DNA from: Desulfobacteraceae bacterium
Lineage (GTDB): Bacteria; Desulfobacterota; Desulfobacteria; Desulfobacterales; ETH-SRB1
Length of the DNA: 13,294 nt
Assembly: GCA_030638305.1 (NCBI GenBank)
Contig: DAOWEW010000234.1
Location: 1-13,294, forward strand
Direction: 5' to 3'
In this document: positions 5,468 through 12,952 of the stretch, one piece after another
Layout: each line of letters starts with the position of its first letter
Numbering within the stretch: position 1 is the first letter of the stretch
Position numbers and translations under genes: made by a program
The notes under the pieces: model-generated
Told to the model about the DNA's origin: nothing
Seen by the model: only the letters and a program-made list of their open reading frames with translations
The model's database searches: none

Positions 5468-8161
5468 ATGGCTATGAAAAGTTATCCAAAGCAGATTGTT
5501 AGTAGCAGGGGTGTCATGCTGACGCTTGACCCAAGTCGTGTTGTGCTGGGCTTTAAAGAACAACCCGGAAGGGGAGCCGCGATCGCAGCGGCATCAAATC
5601 TTGGCTTGGTTCCTGAAGATAGTGGCGGAAGGCTTGCAGTCGGTCCGGGTCAAAGGGAGGCAATAAATGATAGTGATTTGCGCTTTTGGATGAGAAACCC
5701 AACTGCGGAGGCATTATCGGGAGAAGCAATTGATCGAATTCAAGAGACTTTTGGAAAAAAATTGGAATGGATCGGACCGGCATATATATTCGACGAAGAG
5801 GAGGATTATAAAGCTTTTATGTGTCCACTGCCTAATGTATTGCTGATCAAGCCGACTCGTATGGCAAGCAAGTCTAAGAAAAATTTTGCAGCGCTCCTTG
5901 ACCGATACGGATTAAAAGAAGTCGCTGAAAAGTCTGAATACCTGGGCAAGTTTCTATACGTAAAGGTCAGTGACCCGCTTCAAGTCACAGCATTCGAGAT
6001 TCGGGATCAATTGCTGGAGAAAGAACGGCAAAATATACAGGAGGTGCGCTTCGAAAATATGCCGATGGTCATTCCGACAGCGACAATTCCCAACGATCCC
6101 TTATTCGCCCAACAATGGAATATGACCCAAATCCAGGCCGGTGGGCCAGGTTTGACAGGGTGGGATATTTCGACCGGAAACAACGCTGTTGTAGTGTGCG
6201 TTCTTGATGCGGGGTGTGACCTAACACATCCGGATCTACAATTTTCTACCTCTGGTATCAACCTTGGCACTATGGCACCAGATGGCAGCCCTACCGGCGA
6301 TCACGGTACAGCGTGCGCGGGTATTGCTGCTGCGTCACATGACAACAGTGAGGGCGTATCTGGCGTCGCCGGCGACTGTCAGATAATGCCGCTCGCCTTT
6401 GACATGTGGTCGGATACTGAAGTTGCAGCTGGCATAAACTACGCCACAAACCACGGCGCAGATGTCATCAGCATGAGCTTCGGCTGGAATCCTTGGGATC
6501 ACACGGTCATCGACCCCGCAATCCAAAACGCACATAACGCCGGGCTCGTTATGTGCGTGGCAACGCACAACTACAACAGCTCAATTACTTACCCAGCTAC
6601 GAATCCTTTGGTGATGGCATGCGGTGCCTCCGATGAGATCGACAACAGAAAGGATCCCTCAAGCCCGGACGGTGAGACGTGGGGTTCTAACTTCGGCCCC
6701 GAGATGTCGGTCGTTGCGCCCGGCGTTCACATTCCAACAACCGACCGCCAAGGAAGCGATGGCTATAACACCGGTTCCGGTGCGGCTGGAAATTACGTTC
6801 TGACTTTTGGCGGAACCTCGGCGGCCACCCCACATGTCGCCGGACTGGCGGCTCTGCTGCTCAGCGAGTATCCAGGACTGACGAATGTGCAAGTCCGGAA
6901 CATCATTGAGCGTACTGCCGAGAAAGTCGGGACAGTCGCCTACGCTGAAACCTCCGGGTACGCGAATGGCACGTGGAATGATGAAATGGGTTATGGCCGA
7001 ATAAATGTCCTTCGGGCACTTGATTTTGCGGAAGTTATGGCCAAAGATTACCCCGGCGACACTGGGGTCGAACCGTCGACGCCCCCAGGTGGCAAATTTT
7101 GGACCTCATCTGATATTGTTATTCGTCCTGTAGATGACGGAGTGTTCAACCCGGGCAATCCGAATCTTTCCGATGACGTTGAACGTGGGCAGACGAACTA
7201 CCTCTATGTCCGCGTAACGAACAATGGACCGCTCGCAGCCCGCAACGTTATTGTAAACGCCAGAATAACTCCCTATGTAGGACTCCAGTTTCTTTACCCA
7301 ACGGACTGGACACTCGTCGATTCGATGCACGTTAGCCCGACACCAATCACAGCTGCCTTTCCTACGATTGCTGCGGGCGGATCGGCTATTGCAAAGTTCA
7401 GTATTTCTGCAGCACAAGTCGAAGACTTGTGGGGCTGGACAAACACTCATCCCTGGCATCCCTGTCTTCTTGCTTCTGTGGATGCAGACAACGATTATGC
7501 GTTTGACAGCGCGTCTTTAATGGGGGGTAATTTAATTCGTCGGCGCAATAACTTGGCACAGCGGAACCTATCAGTAATTGACGTTGTTGCAGGAGCTACA
7601 GTCGCCTTCCCGTTCATTTTGGGAAATATGAAAAATCTTGAACGTGTTGTCGAACTTGTTGTGGATCGGAGATATCTTCCGAAACGCATGCATGTCCTTT
7701 TAGCGCTTGACGAAGAGAAGCTGGTTTTTCCAAAGGTCTCAAAATTGATGCCACGCGTAAAAGAAGAGGGACGAATCATTCCGGAGATTATGCATAGAAA
7801 TTACGACTCGTTCCTGTTTATGGATCGCACGCGTCTTGCAACGCCACTGGCAGGACTTGGCGGCATGCTGACTCTGGAACGCGGATCAGAGTTGTCGCTT
7901 TCGCGCTACAGAAAATTTGAGAACATCAGCGTGAAGGGAGGAGATGTATTGCTGCGCAACAACAAGCGTTTTGTCGAGTTCCGTCATTTTTCTCCTGTGA
8001 TTCGTTTACAGAAGGAGCCAGGTCAATTGTATCCGATTGAACTGCATACGAAGATACCGAAAGATGCAAAGAGCGGCGAACGATATACCCTAAACGTCGC
8101 ACAGCGGAATGAACGCGGCGAGATTGTCGGCGGCGCAAGTGTGATTTACCAGGTCAAGTAG
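5468..8161 (+). CDS. S8 family (subtilisin-like) serine protease, no signal peptide
   Basis: An 897-residue endopeptidase with a complete triad: Asp247 (VVCVLDAGCD), His279 (GDHGTACAG) and Ser451 (GGTSAATPHVAG). The probable oxyanion Asn368 sits in ATHN, where most family members have AGN. Residues about 120-205 resemble a fervidolysin-type prodomain (PNVLLIKP... EVRFENMP), followed by the usual NDPLFAQQWNM entry to the catalytic domain (about 210-525). Residues about 22-110 look like a second, weaker prodomain-like copy. After about 540 comes a CARDB/Ig-like beta domain (YLYVRVTNNGPLAARNV, HPCLLASVDADND), then a beta-rich C-terminal region (about 700-897) that I do not recognise. No signal peptide or membrane helix is visible. 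The start is fixed by AAAGGAGGT eight bases before the ATG. Base composition is clearly higher in GC than the neighbours (34 of 60 at 6481-6540 against 14 of 60 at 9901-9960), suggesting transfer. It stands alone between divergent genes and hairpins; its substrate is unknown. Confidence 0.93.
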   Translation: MAMKSYPKQIVSSRGVMLTLDPSRVVLGFKEQPGRGAAIAAASNLGLVPEDSGGRLAVGPGQREAINDSDLRFWMRNPTAEALSGEAIDRIQETFGKKLEWIGPAYIFDEEEDYKAFMCPLPNVLLIKPTRMASKSKKNFAALLDRYGLKEVAEKSEYLGKFLYVKVSDPLQVTAFEIRDQLLEKERQNIQEVRFENMPMVIPTATIPNDPLFAQQWNMTQIQAGGPGLTGWDISTGNNAVVVCVLDAGCDLTHPDLQFSTSGINLGTMAPDGSPTGDHGTACAGIAAASHDNSEGVSGVAGDCQIMPLAFDMWSDTEVAAGINYATNHGADVISMSFGWNPWDHTVIDPAIQNAHNAGLVMCVATHNYNSSITYPATNPLVMACGASDEIDNRKDPSSPDGETWGSNFGPEMSVVAPGVHIPTTDRQGSDGYNTGSGAAGNYVLTFGGTSAATPHVAGLAALLLSEYPGLTNVQVRNIIERTAEKVGTVAYAETSGYANGTWNDEMGYGRINVLRALDFAEVMAKDYPGDTGVEPSTPPGGKFWTSSDIVIRPVDDGVFNPGNPNLSDDVERGQTNYLYVRVTNNGPLAARNVIVNARITPYVGLQFLYPTDWTLVDSMHVSPTPITAAFPTIAAGGSAIAKFSISAAQVEDLWGWTNTHPWHPCLLASVDADNDYAFDSASLMGGNLIRRRNNLAQRNLSVIDVVAGATVAFPFILGNMKNLERVVELVVDRRYLPKRMHVLLALDEEKLVFPKVSKLMPRVKEEGRIIPEIMHRNYDSFLFMDRTRLATPLAGLGGMLTLERGSELSLSRYRKFENISVKGGDVLLRNNKRFVEFRHFSPVIRLQKEPGQLYPIELHTKIPKDAKSGERYTLNVAQRNERGEIVGGASVIYQVK

Positions 8162-8175
8162 CGGATAAAAACAAA

Positions 8176-8214
8176 GATCGGCCGATCTCTGGTGCCGTGT
8201 GGGATCGGCCGGTC
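8176..8214 (+). terminator. Strong hairpin downstream of the S8 protease (terminator-like, no T-run)
   Basis: Bases 8176-8187 (GATCGGCCGATC) pair with 8203-8214 (GATCGGCCGGTC), giving 12 pairs with one U-G wobble and a 15-base loop. It begins 15 bases after the protease stop codon, where a terminator is expected. There is no T-tract after the stem, so it could instead stabilise the 3' end or act in both orientations. The left arm is also a perfect 12-base palindrome by itself. Confidence 0.5.
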
Positions 8215-8266
8215 ATCTATCTCCGAAATCCGTTGGCCGTGGCGACCGGTGTTTGTAAAGCAAGTT

Positions 8267-8339
8267 GAACGTGGACGAAATAATGTCCCCAAGTAGGCGA
8301 TAGGCGCACAGATTTGGGGAAGTTCTTTCGTCCACGTTC
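8267..8339. repeat. Nested inverted repeat forming a long two-part stem
   Basis: The outer arms GAACGTGGACGAAA (8267-8280) and TTTCGTCCACGTTC (8326-8339) are perfectly complementary. Inside a symmetric 5/5 internal loop, a second stem pairs TCCCCAA (8286-8292) with TTGGGGA (8314-8320), closing a 21-base loop. That gives 21 base pairs in all. The loop carries AGGCGATA (8296-8303), complementary to TATCGCCT at 8342-8349 just outside the stem, so a pseudoknot is possible. This could be a dispersed palindromic repeat, a small mobile element or a structured RNA. Confidence 0.65.
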
Positions 8340-8442
8340 CTTATCGCCTGAATCAATCAGTATCAACCTCGCAACTATATCCTTTTCCATTTCAGATGCT
8401 TCAAATTTAACAGCGTTGTTTTGCACATACTCAAAAAGTTCT

Positions 8443-8471
8443 TTGACTTCCGGTTCTCCTTAGATTATACC
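8443..8471 (+). promoter_or_regulatory. Sigma-70-type promoter of the zinc-ribbon/ppiD operon
   Basis: TTGACT (8443-8448) and TATACC (8466-8471) are separated by the ideal 17 bases. The start of transcription would fall near 8478, leaving a leader of about 40 bases that includes the GGAGGGG ribosome binding site at 8502-8508. This also argues that translation begins at 8517 or 8523 rather than at the more upstream ATG at 8421. Confidence 0.5.
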
Positions 8472-8516
8472 TTTTTTTCCCTTTTAAAGCTTTTGCTGCA
8501 TGGAGGGGTGCTAAAC

Positions 8517-8771
8517 TTGAGAATGGATTTTAATGCATTTACAAAACAATGTGAAACAGTTAACATGAGAACAAATCAAACAAAAATGTTCAAAGAGTTT
8601 GATGCAACAGAACTATATTGCTCTCGTTGCAAACGCTCAGTCCCTGTCAGGAAACGCCTTCTCCTGATACTTCAGGAAGGTGATAAATATGAATATCTGT
8701 GTGCATTTTGTTCCGGATCTGTTGGAACAAAAATGGACCGGCATGAAAAACCAGGTAAACTAATCATTTAA
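8517..8771 (+). CDS. Small four-cysteine zinc-ribbon protein
   Basis: A protein of 82-84 residues with two CxxC knuckles: Cys35/Cys38 in YCSRCKRSVPVRKRLL and Cys62/Cys65 in YLCAFC, numbered from the TTG. The spacing fits one zinc ribbon, and the chain is soluble with no signal peptide. The frame is open back to 8421, but the ribosome binding site GGAGGGG (8502-8508) and the promoter upstream favour the TTG at 8517 (eight bases away) or the ATG at 8523. It lies 35 bases before ppiD and is probably co-transcribed. From memory, similar short proteins are common as conserved hypotheticals next to SurA/PpiD genes in Desulfobacterota; no biochemical role is known to me. A nucleic-acid or protein-binding adaptor is possible. 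Confidence 0.8.
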   Translation: MRMDFNAFTKQCETVNMRTNQTKMFKEFDATELYCSRCKRSVPVRKRLLLILQEGDKYEYLCAFCSGSVGTKMDRHEKPGKLII

Positions 8772-8806
8772 GAGCCTGAAGGCACTAAGGCTAAAGGTTA
8801 AAATTT

Positions 8807-10741
8807 ATGCTCAGATTTTTACGACAAAATGCTTCTAGCTGGCTAATCAAAATAATATTAGGCGCAATTGTTCTTGTATTTGTTTTCTGGGGTGTTGGAA
8901 GTTTTCGTGCACAACGGAAAGACAGGGTAGCCCTGGTCAATGGTGAAACCATTACTTCGAAAGAATATAAAGAAGCATACAACAACGTTATTGAACGATT
9001 ACGTCAGCGCTTAGGTAATAATTTAGATGACGATATGATAAAAATGCTTAATGTACAAAACCAGGCATTAGATATGCTGATAGATAAAAAACTGATGCTT
9101 CAGGAAGCTGCAAAGCTTAATTTAAGAGTCACAAATAACGAGCTTGCAGATACAATAAAACAAATAAAAGCATTTCAAACAGATGGTAATTTTGACAGCC
9201 GAATTTACAAAAACGTCTTAAGTCAAAACAGACTGACTCCGGAAGAGTTCGAAGTTATTCAGAAAGAGTCTGTGCTTATTGAAAAAATAAGATCATTTAT
9301 ATTAAGCAATGTTAAAGTGTCGGAACAGGAAGCAATTGAATGGTTCAAATGGGAAAATACATCGGTAAATGTTGATTTTGTACTTTTTGAGCCGGGCAAA
9401 TATGATGATATTGATCCAACCCCTGATGAAATAAGTTCCTTTTTTGAAAAAAATAAAGAATCTTATAAAGCTGATGCAATGATTAAAGTACGTTTTCTGC
9501 GCTTTGATTCTGATGCATATAGTTCAGGAGTAGAGATAACCAATGAAGAGATTCAGGATTATTATGAAAACAACCTGGAAAAGTTTAAAACTCAAAAAAC
9601 CGTTGGAGCACGACATATTCTGATAAAAACGGACCAGAGTTCCAATCCTGAAACAGTCGAAAAGAAAAGGAAAGCAACTCTTGATATACTTAAACTGGCC
9701 AGGGAAGGTATGGATTTTGCGAAACTGGCCAAGCAGTACTCTGAATGTCCGAGTAAAGACAGGGGCGGGTATCTGGGAGAGTTCAAAAAAGATGCAATGG
9801 TAAAACCATTTGCTGAAAAGGCTTTCCAAATGAAAACCGGTGAAATAAGCGAGCCAGTCAGAACTCAGTATGGATGGCATATTATCAAGGTTGAAAAAAT
9901 AAATGAAGAAAAAACTGTTTCATTTAAAGAAGCAAAGGATAACATACAAAATAAACTTGTAAAAGAAAAAGCAACGAACCTGGCTTATGAAGAAGCCGAA
10001 TCAGTTTATGATGCTTCTTTTGAAGGTGATGATTTGATAAAAAATGCAGAAGCCCGGGGCATTAACATAATTACCACCGACTTTTTTACAAAAAACAAGG
10101 GCGCTGTTGTAGAAATATATGCGAAAATAGATGCGAAAATAAAAAATCGTTCGGCATTTGCATCATATGCATTTAATCTTTCACTTATGGAAATCGGCAA
10201 TATACAGGACTTTGAAGATGGATATTACATTATCCAGCCCATCGAAAAAATACCTGAAAAAATACTTGAACCAAAGGATGTTGAGGAGAAAATCAGGATT
10301 GATTTAATCAAACAATTGCAGGATGAAAAGGCAAGTAAAGATGCAAACGAATTTCTAATTGCTTTAAGAGATAACGACTTTTCAGATGCAAAATGGGATA
10401 CAGAATGCAAAAAGCTTAATTTAACAACAGTTGCCACCGGTTTTTTTAAGCGGAACGACTCTGTACCACATATTGGATCTGAACAAAATATTTCTCAGGA
10501 GGCATTTAAACAACTTTCAAATAAAAATATGCTCCCTGAAGCCCCGATAAAAGGGAAAAAGGGATATTATATTATCAAATTCAAAGATAGAAAAGAACCC
10601 GAACTTAATGGATTGGAAGAAAAAAAAGAAAAGATAAAAGATAAACTGCTTAATCAAAAAATGGTTAAAACTTTTGATGCATGGCTTTCAAGCATACGAA
10701 ACAAAAGTATCATTTCAATCGAAAAGGGTTTTGAAGAATAA
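8807..10741 (+). CDS. ppiD: PpiD/SurA-like membrane-anchored peptidyl-prolyl isomerase
   Basis: A 644-residue periplasmic folding factor. Residues about 13-32 (WLIKIILGAIVLVFVFWGVG) form a single N-terminal membrane anchor with a short positively charged cytoplasmic end, as in PpiD. Residues about 40-190 are a SurA_N-type chaperone segment starting RVALVNGETITSKEYKEAY. A parvulin rotamase domain spans about 264-364, from VGARHILIK to YGWHIIKVEKI, with both conserved histidines (H270 and H358) present. The rest is the lysine- and glutamate-rich second chaperone arm typical of PpiD, with no second clear parvulin domain. PpiD works at the exit of the Sec translocon, assisting newly exported proteins. 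The ATG is preceded by AGG at about ten bases. The stop codon is only two bases from the converging DUF47 gene. The PpiD name is by architecture; activity of the parvulin domain is inferred. Confidence 0.92.
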   Translation: MLRFLRQNASSWLIKIILGAIVLVFVFWGVGSFRAQRKDRVALVNGETITSKEYKEAYNNVIERLRQRLGNNLDDDMIKMLNVQNQALDMLIDKKLMLQEAAKLNLRVTNNELADTIKQIKAFQTDGNFDSRIYKNVLSQNRLTPEEFEVIQKESVLIEKIRSFILSNVKVSEQEAIEWFKWENTSVNVDFVLFEPGKYDDIDPTPDEISSFFEKNKESYKADAMIKVRFLRFDSDAYSSGVEITNEEIQDYYENNLEKFKTQKTVGARHILIKTDQSSNPETVEKKRKATLDILKLAREGMDFAKLAKQYSECPSKDRGGYLGEFKKDAMVKPFAEKAFQMKTGEISEPVRTQYGWHIIKVEKINEEKTVSFKEAKDNIQNKLVKEKATNLAYEEAESVYDASFEGDDLIKNAEARGINIITTDFFTKNKGAVVEIYAKIDAKIKNRSAFASYAFNLSLMEIGNIQDFEDGYYIIQPIEKIPEKILEPKDVEEKIRIDLIKQLQDEKASKDANEFLIALRDNDFSDAKWDTECKKLNLTTVATGFFKRNDSVPHIGSEQNISQEAFKQLSNKNMLPEAPIKGKKGYYIIKFKDRKEPELNGLEEKKEKIKDKLLNQKMVKTFDAWLSSIRNKSIISIEKGFEE

Positions 10742-10743
10742 TT

Positions 10744-11412
10744 TTATTTTGCTATCATGGCCCGCATCATATCACCGGCATTTTCAGCATGATCAGCAAT
10801 GGAGCCAATGATTTCAGCCAGCCTGACAGTATGAAATATTGTAACAGGATCAATATTCATATTAAATATCTTCTCCTTTATCATTGCTTCTATTTTATCT
10901 GCTTCATGCTCCTGCCGGCGAAGATTCCTGATAATATCCTTGACAATCATTCTTTGTTTTTCTGAAAAAGTTTTAAAATACTTTCTTGCCTCTGATACCA
11001 TAGTAGTCAATTCTTCGATAGGATCAATAGTTGCATCTACGAGAAGGAAAAACTCTTTTTGAAGTCCTTTTGGAATACCCGGTTCGCTTCTATATGATAA
11101 CCAGTCCAGAGCATCCTCTACTGCATCAAGAACTCTATCTTGTTCTCTCAAGTATCTAAATAACTGAAACTTGTCTACCGGCATCAATGTGCCCTTTGGC
11201 AGATGTCCTCTAATACTTCGTTTAATGCTATCTGCGTCTCTTTCAATTCTAATCACATTCTGCCTGAATTCCTCAAAACTTTTGCATTTCTCAGAAATAT
11301 GGCACTCTATAGCCTGTTGAAAAGCCCATGCACATTCTTTTACCTTTTCTGCATGTTCCTGGAGGCCATCAAAAGGTGAGGTTATAAACAGTGACAAAAG
11401 TGGTATACGCAT
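10744..11412 (-). CDS. DUF47/PhoU-like phosphate transport regulator
   Basis: A 222-residue, all-helical cytoplasmic protein of the DUF47 (TIGR00153) family, a PhoU relative that accompanies PiT transporters. Acidic metal-binding clusters typical of the PhoU fold are visible: ERDAD at 57-61, EQDRVLDAVED at 90-100, QEHEAD at 167-172 and the closing AEIIGSIADHAENAGDMM at 199-216. The start ATG has AGGGG eight bases upstream. It follows the transporter gene by 11 bases, so the two form one operon, and the protein probably controls or gates the transporter. Direct evidence for that role is limited even in better-studied relatives. Confidence 0.93.
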   Translation of the reverse strand: MRIPLLSLFITSPFDGLQEHAEKVKECAWAFQQAIECHISEKCKSFEEFRQNVIRIERDADSIKRSIRGHLPKGTLMPVDKFQLFRYLREQDRVLDAVEDALDWLSYRSEPGIPKGLQKEFFLLVDATIDPIEELTTMVSEARKYFKTFSEKQRMIVKDIIRNLRRQEHEADKIEAMIKEKIFNMNIDPVTIFHTVRLAEIIGSIADHAENAGDMMRAMIAK

Positions 11413-11423
11413 AACTATATCCC

Positions 11424-12647
11424 CTATAAAATAAGTTGAAGTATTTTAAAAATAGCCATACTGGTGAGAGCCGCAACTGGTACAGTTAAAATCCAGTATA
11501 ACATAATGTTAAATATTATTTTGAAGTTGACTGCTTCTAATCCGCGCGCAAGGCCTACTCCCAGAACACCACCAACAGCGGCATGGGTTGTAGAAACAGG
11601 AAGACCCATTTTTGAAGCAATAAGCACTGTTGTTGCAGCAGCAAAATCAACGGAAAAACCGCGTGTATTGTTGAGCGTGGTAATTTTTTTGCCAACAGTA
11701 TCCATGACACGGTGACCCGCCATGCCAATCCCGCAGGCAATACCTATGCCTCCAAAAAGAAGCAGAAAGACAGGCACAGGCACCTTGTCGCCCACACTGC
11801 CTGTTTTGACCAGAAAATAGATTAAAGCAAGAGGGCCTATTGCATTAGCCACATCATTTGCGCCTTGCGCCAGGGCAACATAGCATGATGTTCCGATCTG
11901 AATACGCTTGAATATCTCCTCGGCTCCATTTTCGCTCTTTTTAATGAAGCGGCTTAAAAGTTTTCTTCCTGCAATTCCTAAAAAAAAGGCCAGTATAAAT
12001 GCAATGACCAGGGCTGTAGGGGTCCCGATTGCCAGGTTCTTTCCCAAAGGTGTTTTACAGAGAAATGACAAAATAATAATAAAACAAGTTACGCCTGTAA
12101 AAAATGGCGATAACTTTAGCGCCAGGGCAAATGAATCCACTTTAGAAAGTATTATTTTTACAATAAGTTTAAACATTAAATAGGCAATTATAAGACTGAA
12201 CACAGGGGAAATAACCCAGCTCAAAACAACAGCACCAAGCTTGCCGAAATTGATTACTGAAAATCCGCCTGCCATGATTCCAAAACCGATCATAGCGCCT
12301 ACAATTGAATGGGTTGTGGAAACAGGGAGGGATTTCCAGGTAGCAAAGCTGATCCACAGCGAAGCGGCCAGAAGAGCGGAAAACGCGCCGATAAGAGCTA
12401 TATGCGGATCAGCAAGAATATCGGTAGAAACAATGCCCTTACGGATCGTGTTTGTAACATGGGAGCCGATAAATACGGCTCCGGTTATATTCAGAATTCC
12501 TGCAATAAATATTGCCTGACGAATTGTAATTGCCTTGGCGCCGACAGCAGAAGCCATTGAGTTGGCAACATCATTAGCGCCTATGTTCCAGGACATGTAA
12601 AATCCCAAAATGTAACCGGCAATTAAGATATAATATTCTGTACCCAT
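11424..12647 (-). CDS. PiT family inorganic phosphate transporter
   Basis: A 407-residue inner-membrane permease that imports metal-phosphate or phosphate with protons or sodium. The internally duplicated PiT signature is clear: GANDVAN at 23-29 and again at 262-268, and LPVSTTH at 108-114 and 349-355. The two halves are therefore inverted-topology repeats joined by a hydrophilic loop near 228-250. There are about ten hydrophobic segments. The length is a little shorter than the 420-500 residues of many PiT proteins. The ribosome binding site before the ATG is weak. An outer-membrane barrel remnant lies 50 bases upstream on the same strand. No Pho-box-like repeat was recognised. Confidence 0.96.
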   Translation of the reverse strand: MGTEYYILIAGYILGFYMSWNIGANDVANSMASAVGAKAITIRQAIFIAGILNITGAVFIGSHVTNTIRKGIVSTDILADPHIALIGAFSALLAASLWISFATWKSLPVSTTHSIVGAMIGFGIMAGGFSVINFGKLGAVVLSWVISPVFSLIIAYLMFKLIVKIILSKVDSFALALKLSPFFTGVTCFIIILSFLCKTPLGKNLAIGTPTALVIAFILAFFLGIAGRKLLSRFIKKSENGAEEIFKRIQIGTSCYVALAQGANDVANAIGPLALIYFLVKTGSVGDKVPVPVFLLLFGGIGIACGIGMAGHRVMDTVGKKITTLNNTRGFSVDFAAATTVLIASKMGLPVSTTHAAVGGVLGVGLARGLEAVNFKIIFNIMLYWILTVPVAALTSMAIFKILQLIL

Positions 12648-12697
12648 AGCTTTTATTTCTCTATTTTCCTGGTGTAAAACCTTGCAGATTGGGGTAG

Positions 12698-12952
12698 TTA
12701 GAAGTCGATACTGATACTTGTTTCAGTTTTCCATGCGTTGTCTGAGTCAGGAATTCCTATCCCTTCATCTGCAAACAGATACCCTCCATTAAACCGAAAA
12801 AAAACGTATTTGTCAATCCTGTAGTAAAAATTAATGTCCACTTCCGTACCGATCTTTTTTGCTGAACTTACTGGCCTCCCTGCGCTATCTTCAACGTCCA
12901 TACTCTTTACGTGTCTGTCATAACCTATACCAGGAGTGGGGTGTCCAAAATG
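12698..12952 (-). pseudogene. C-terminal remnant of an outer-membrane beta-barrel protein
   Basis: The frame is open for 84 codons from after a TAG at 12955-12953 to the stop at 12698. The C-terminal part shows alternating amphipathic strands (KKIGTEVDINFYYRIDKYV, FFRFNGGYLFADEGI, WKTETSISIDF). It ends in phenylalanine after a TETSISIDF strand, the usual BamA recognition end of outer-membrane proteins. The signal peptide and most of the barrel are missing, and the frame upstream of about 12950 does not continue. An internal ATG at 12901 has no good ribosome binding site. The gene is most likely truncated by rearrangement, possibly a porin once linked to the phosphate transporter genes. A short intact protein is less likely. 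Confidence 0.6.

Larger units (their letters stand above)
8162..8516. other. Hairpin-rich intergenic region after the S8 protease
   Basis: Contents in order: a 12-base-pair hairpin (8176-8214), a nested inverted repeat (8267-8339), and a sigma-70-like promoter (8443-8471) for the zinc-ribbon gene. A minus-strand frame is open from 8459 down to 8217, with a GTG at 8426; the part before the inverted repeat (for example KDIVARLILIDSGDKE) looks protein-like, but I cannot assign it. It may be the remnant of a gene interrupted by the repeat. No convincing intact gene is present. Confidence 0.6.

Noticed and set aside
7106..7459. 117-codon minus-strand frame inside the S8 gene
   Set aside because: It is antisense to the CARDB-like region of the protease and explained by the higher GC of this gene; there is no ribosome binding site or known motif.
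5468..8161. Defence-system effector protease
   Set aside because: No nucleotide-binding, sensor or partner effector gene lies beside it; the neighbours are housekeeping genes, so a defence role would be speculation.
8421..8516. N-terminal extension of the zinc-ribbon protein from the ATG at 8421
   Set aside because: This would place the start codon upstream of the best promoter (8443-8471) and ignore the good ribosome binding site at 8502-8508; the added residues are not protein-like.
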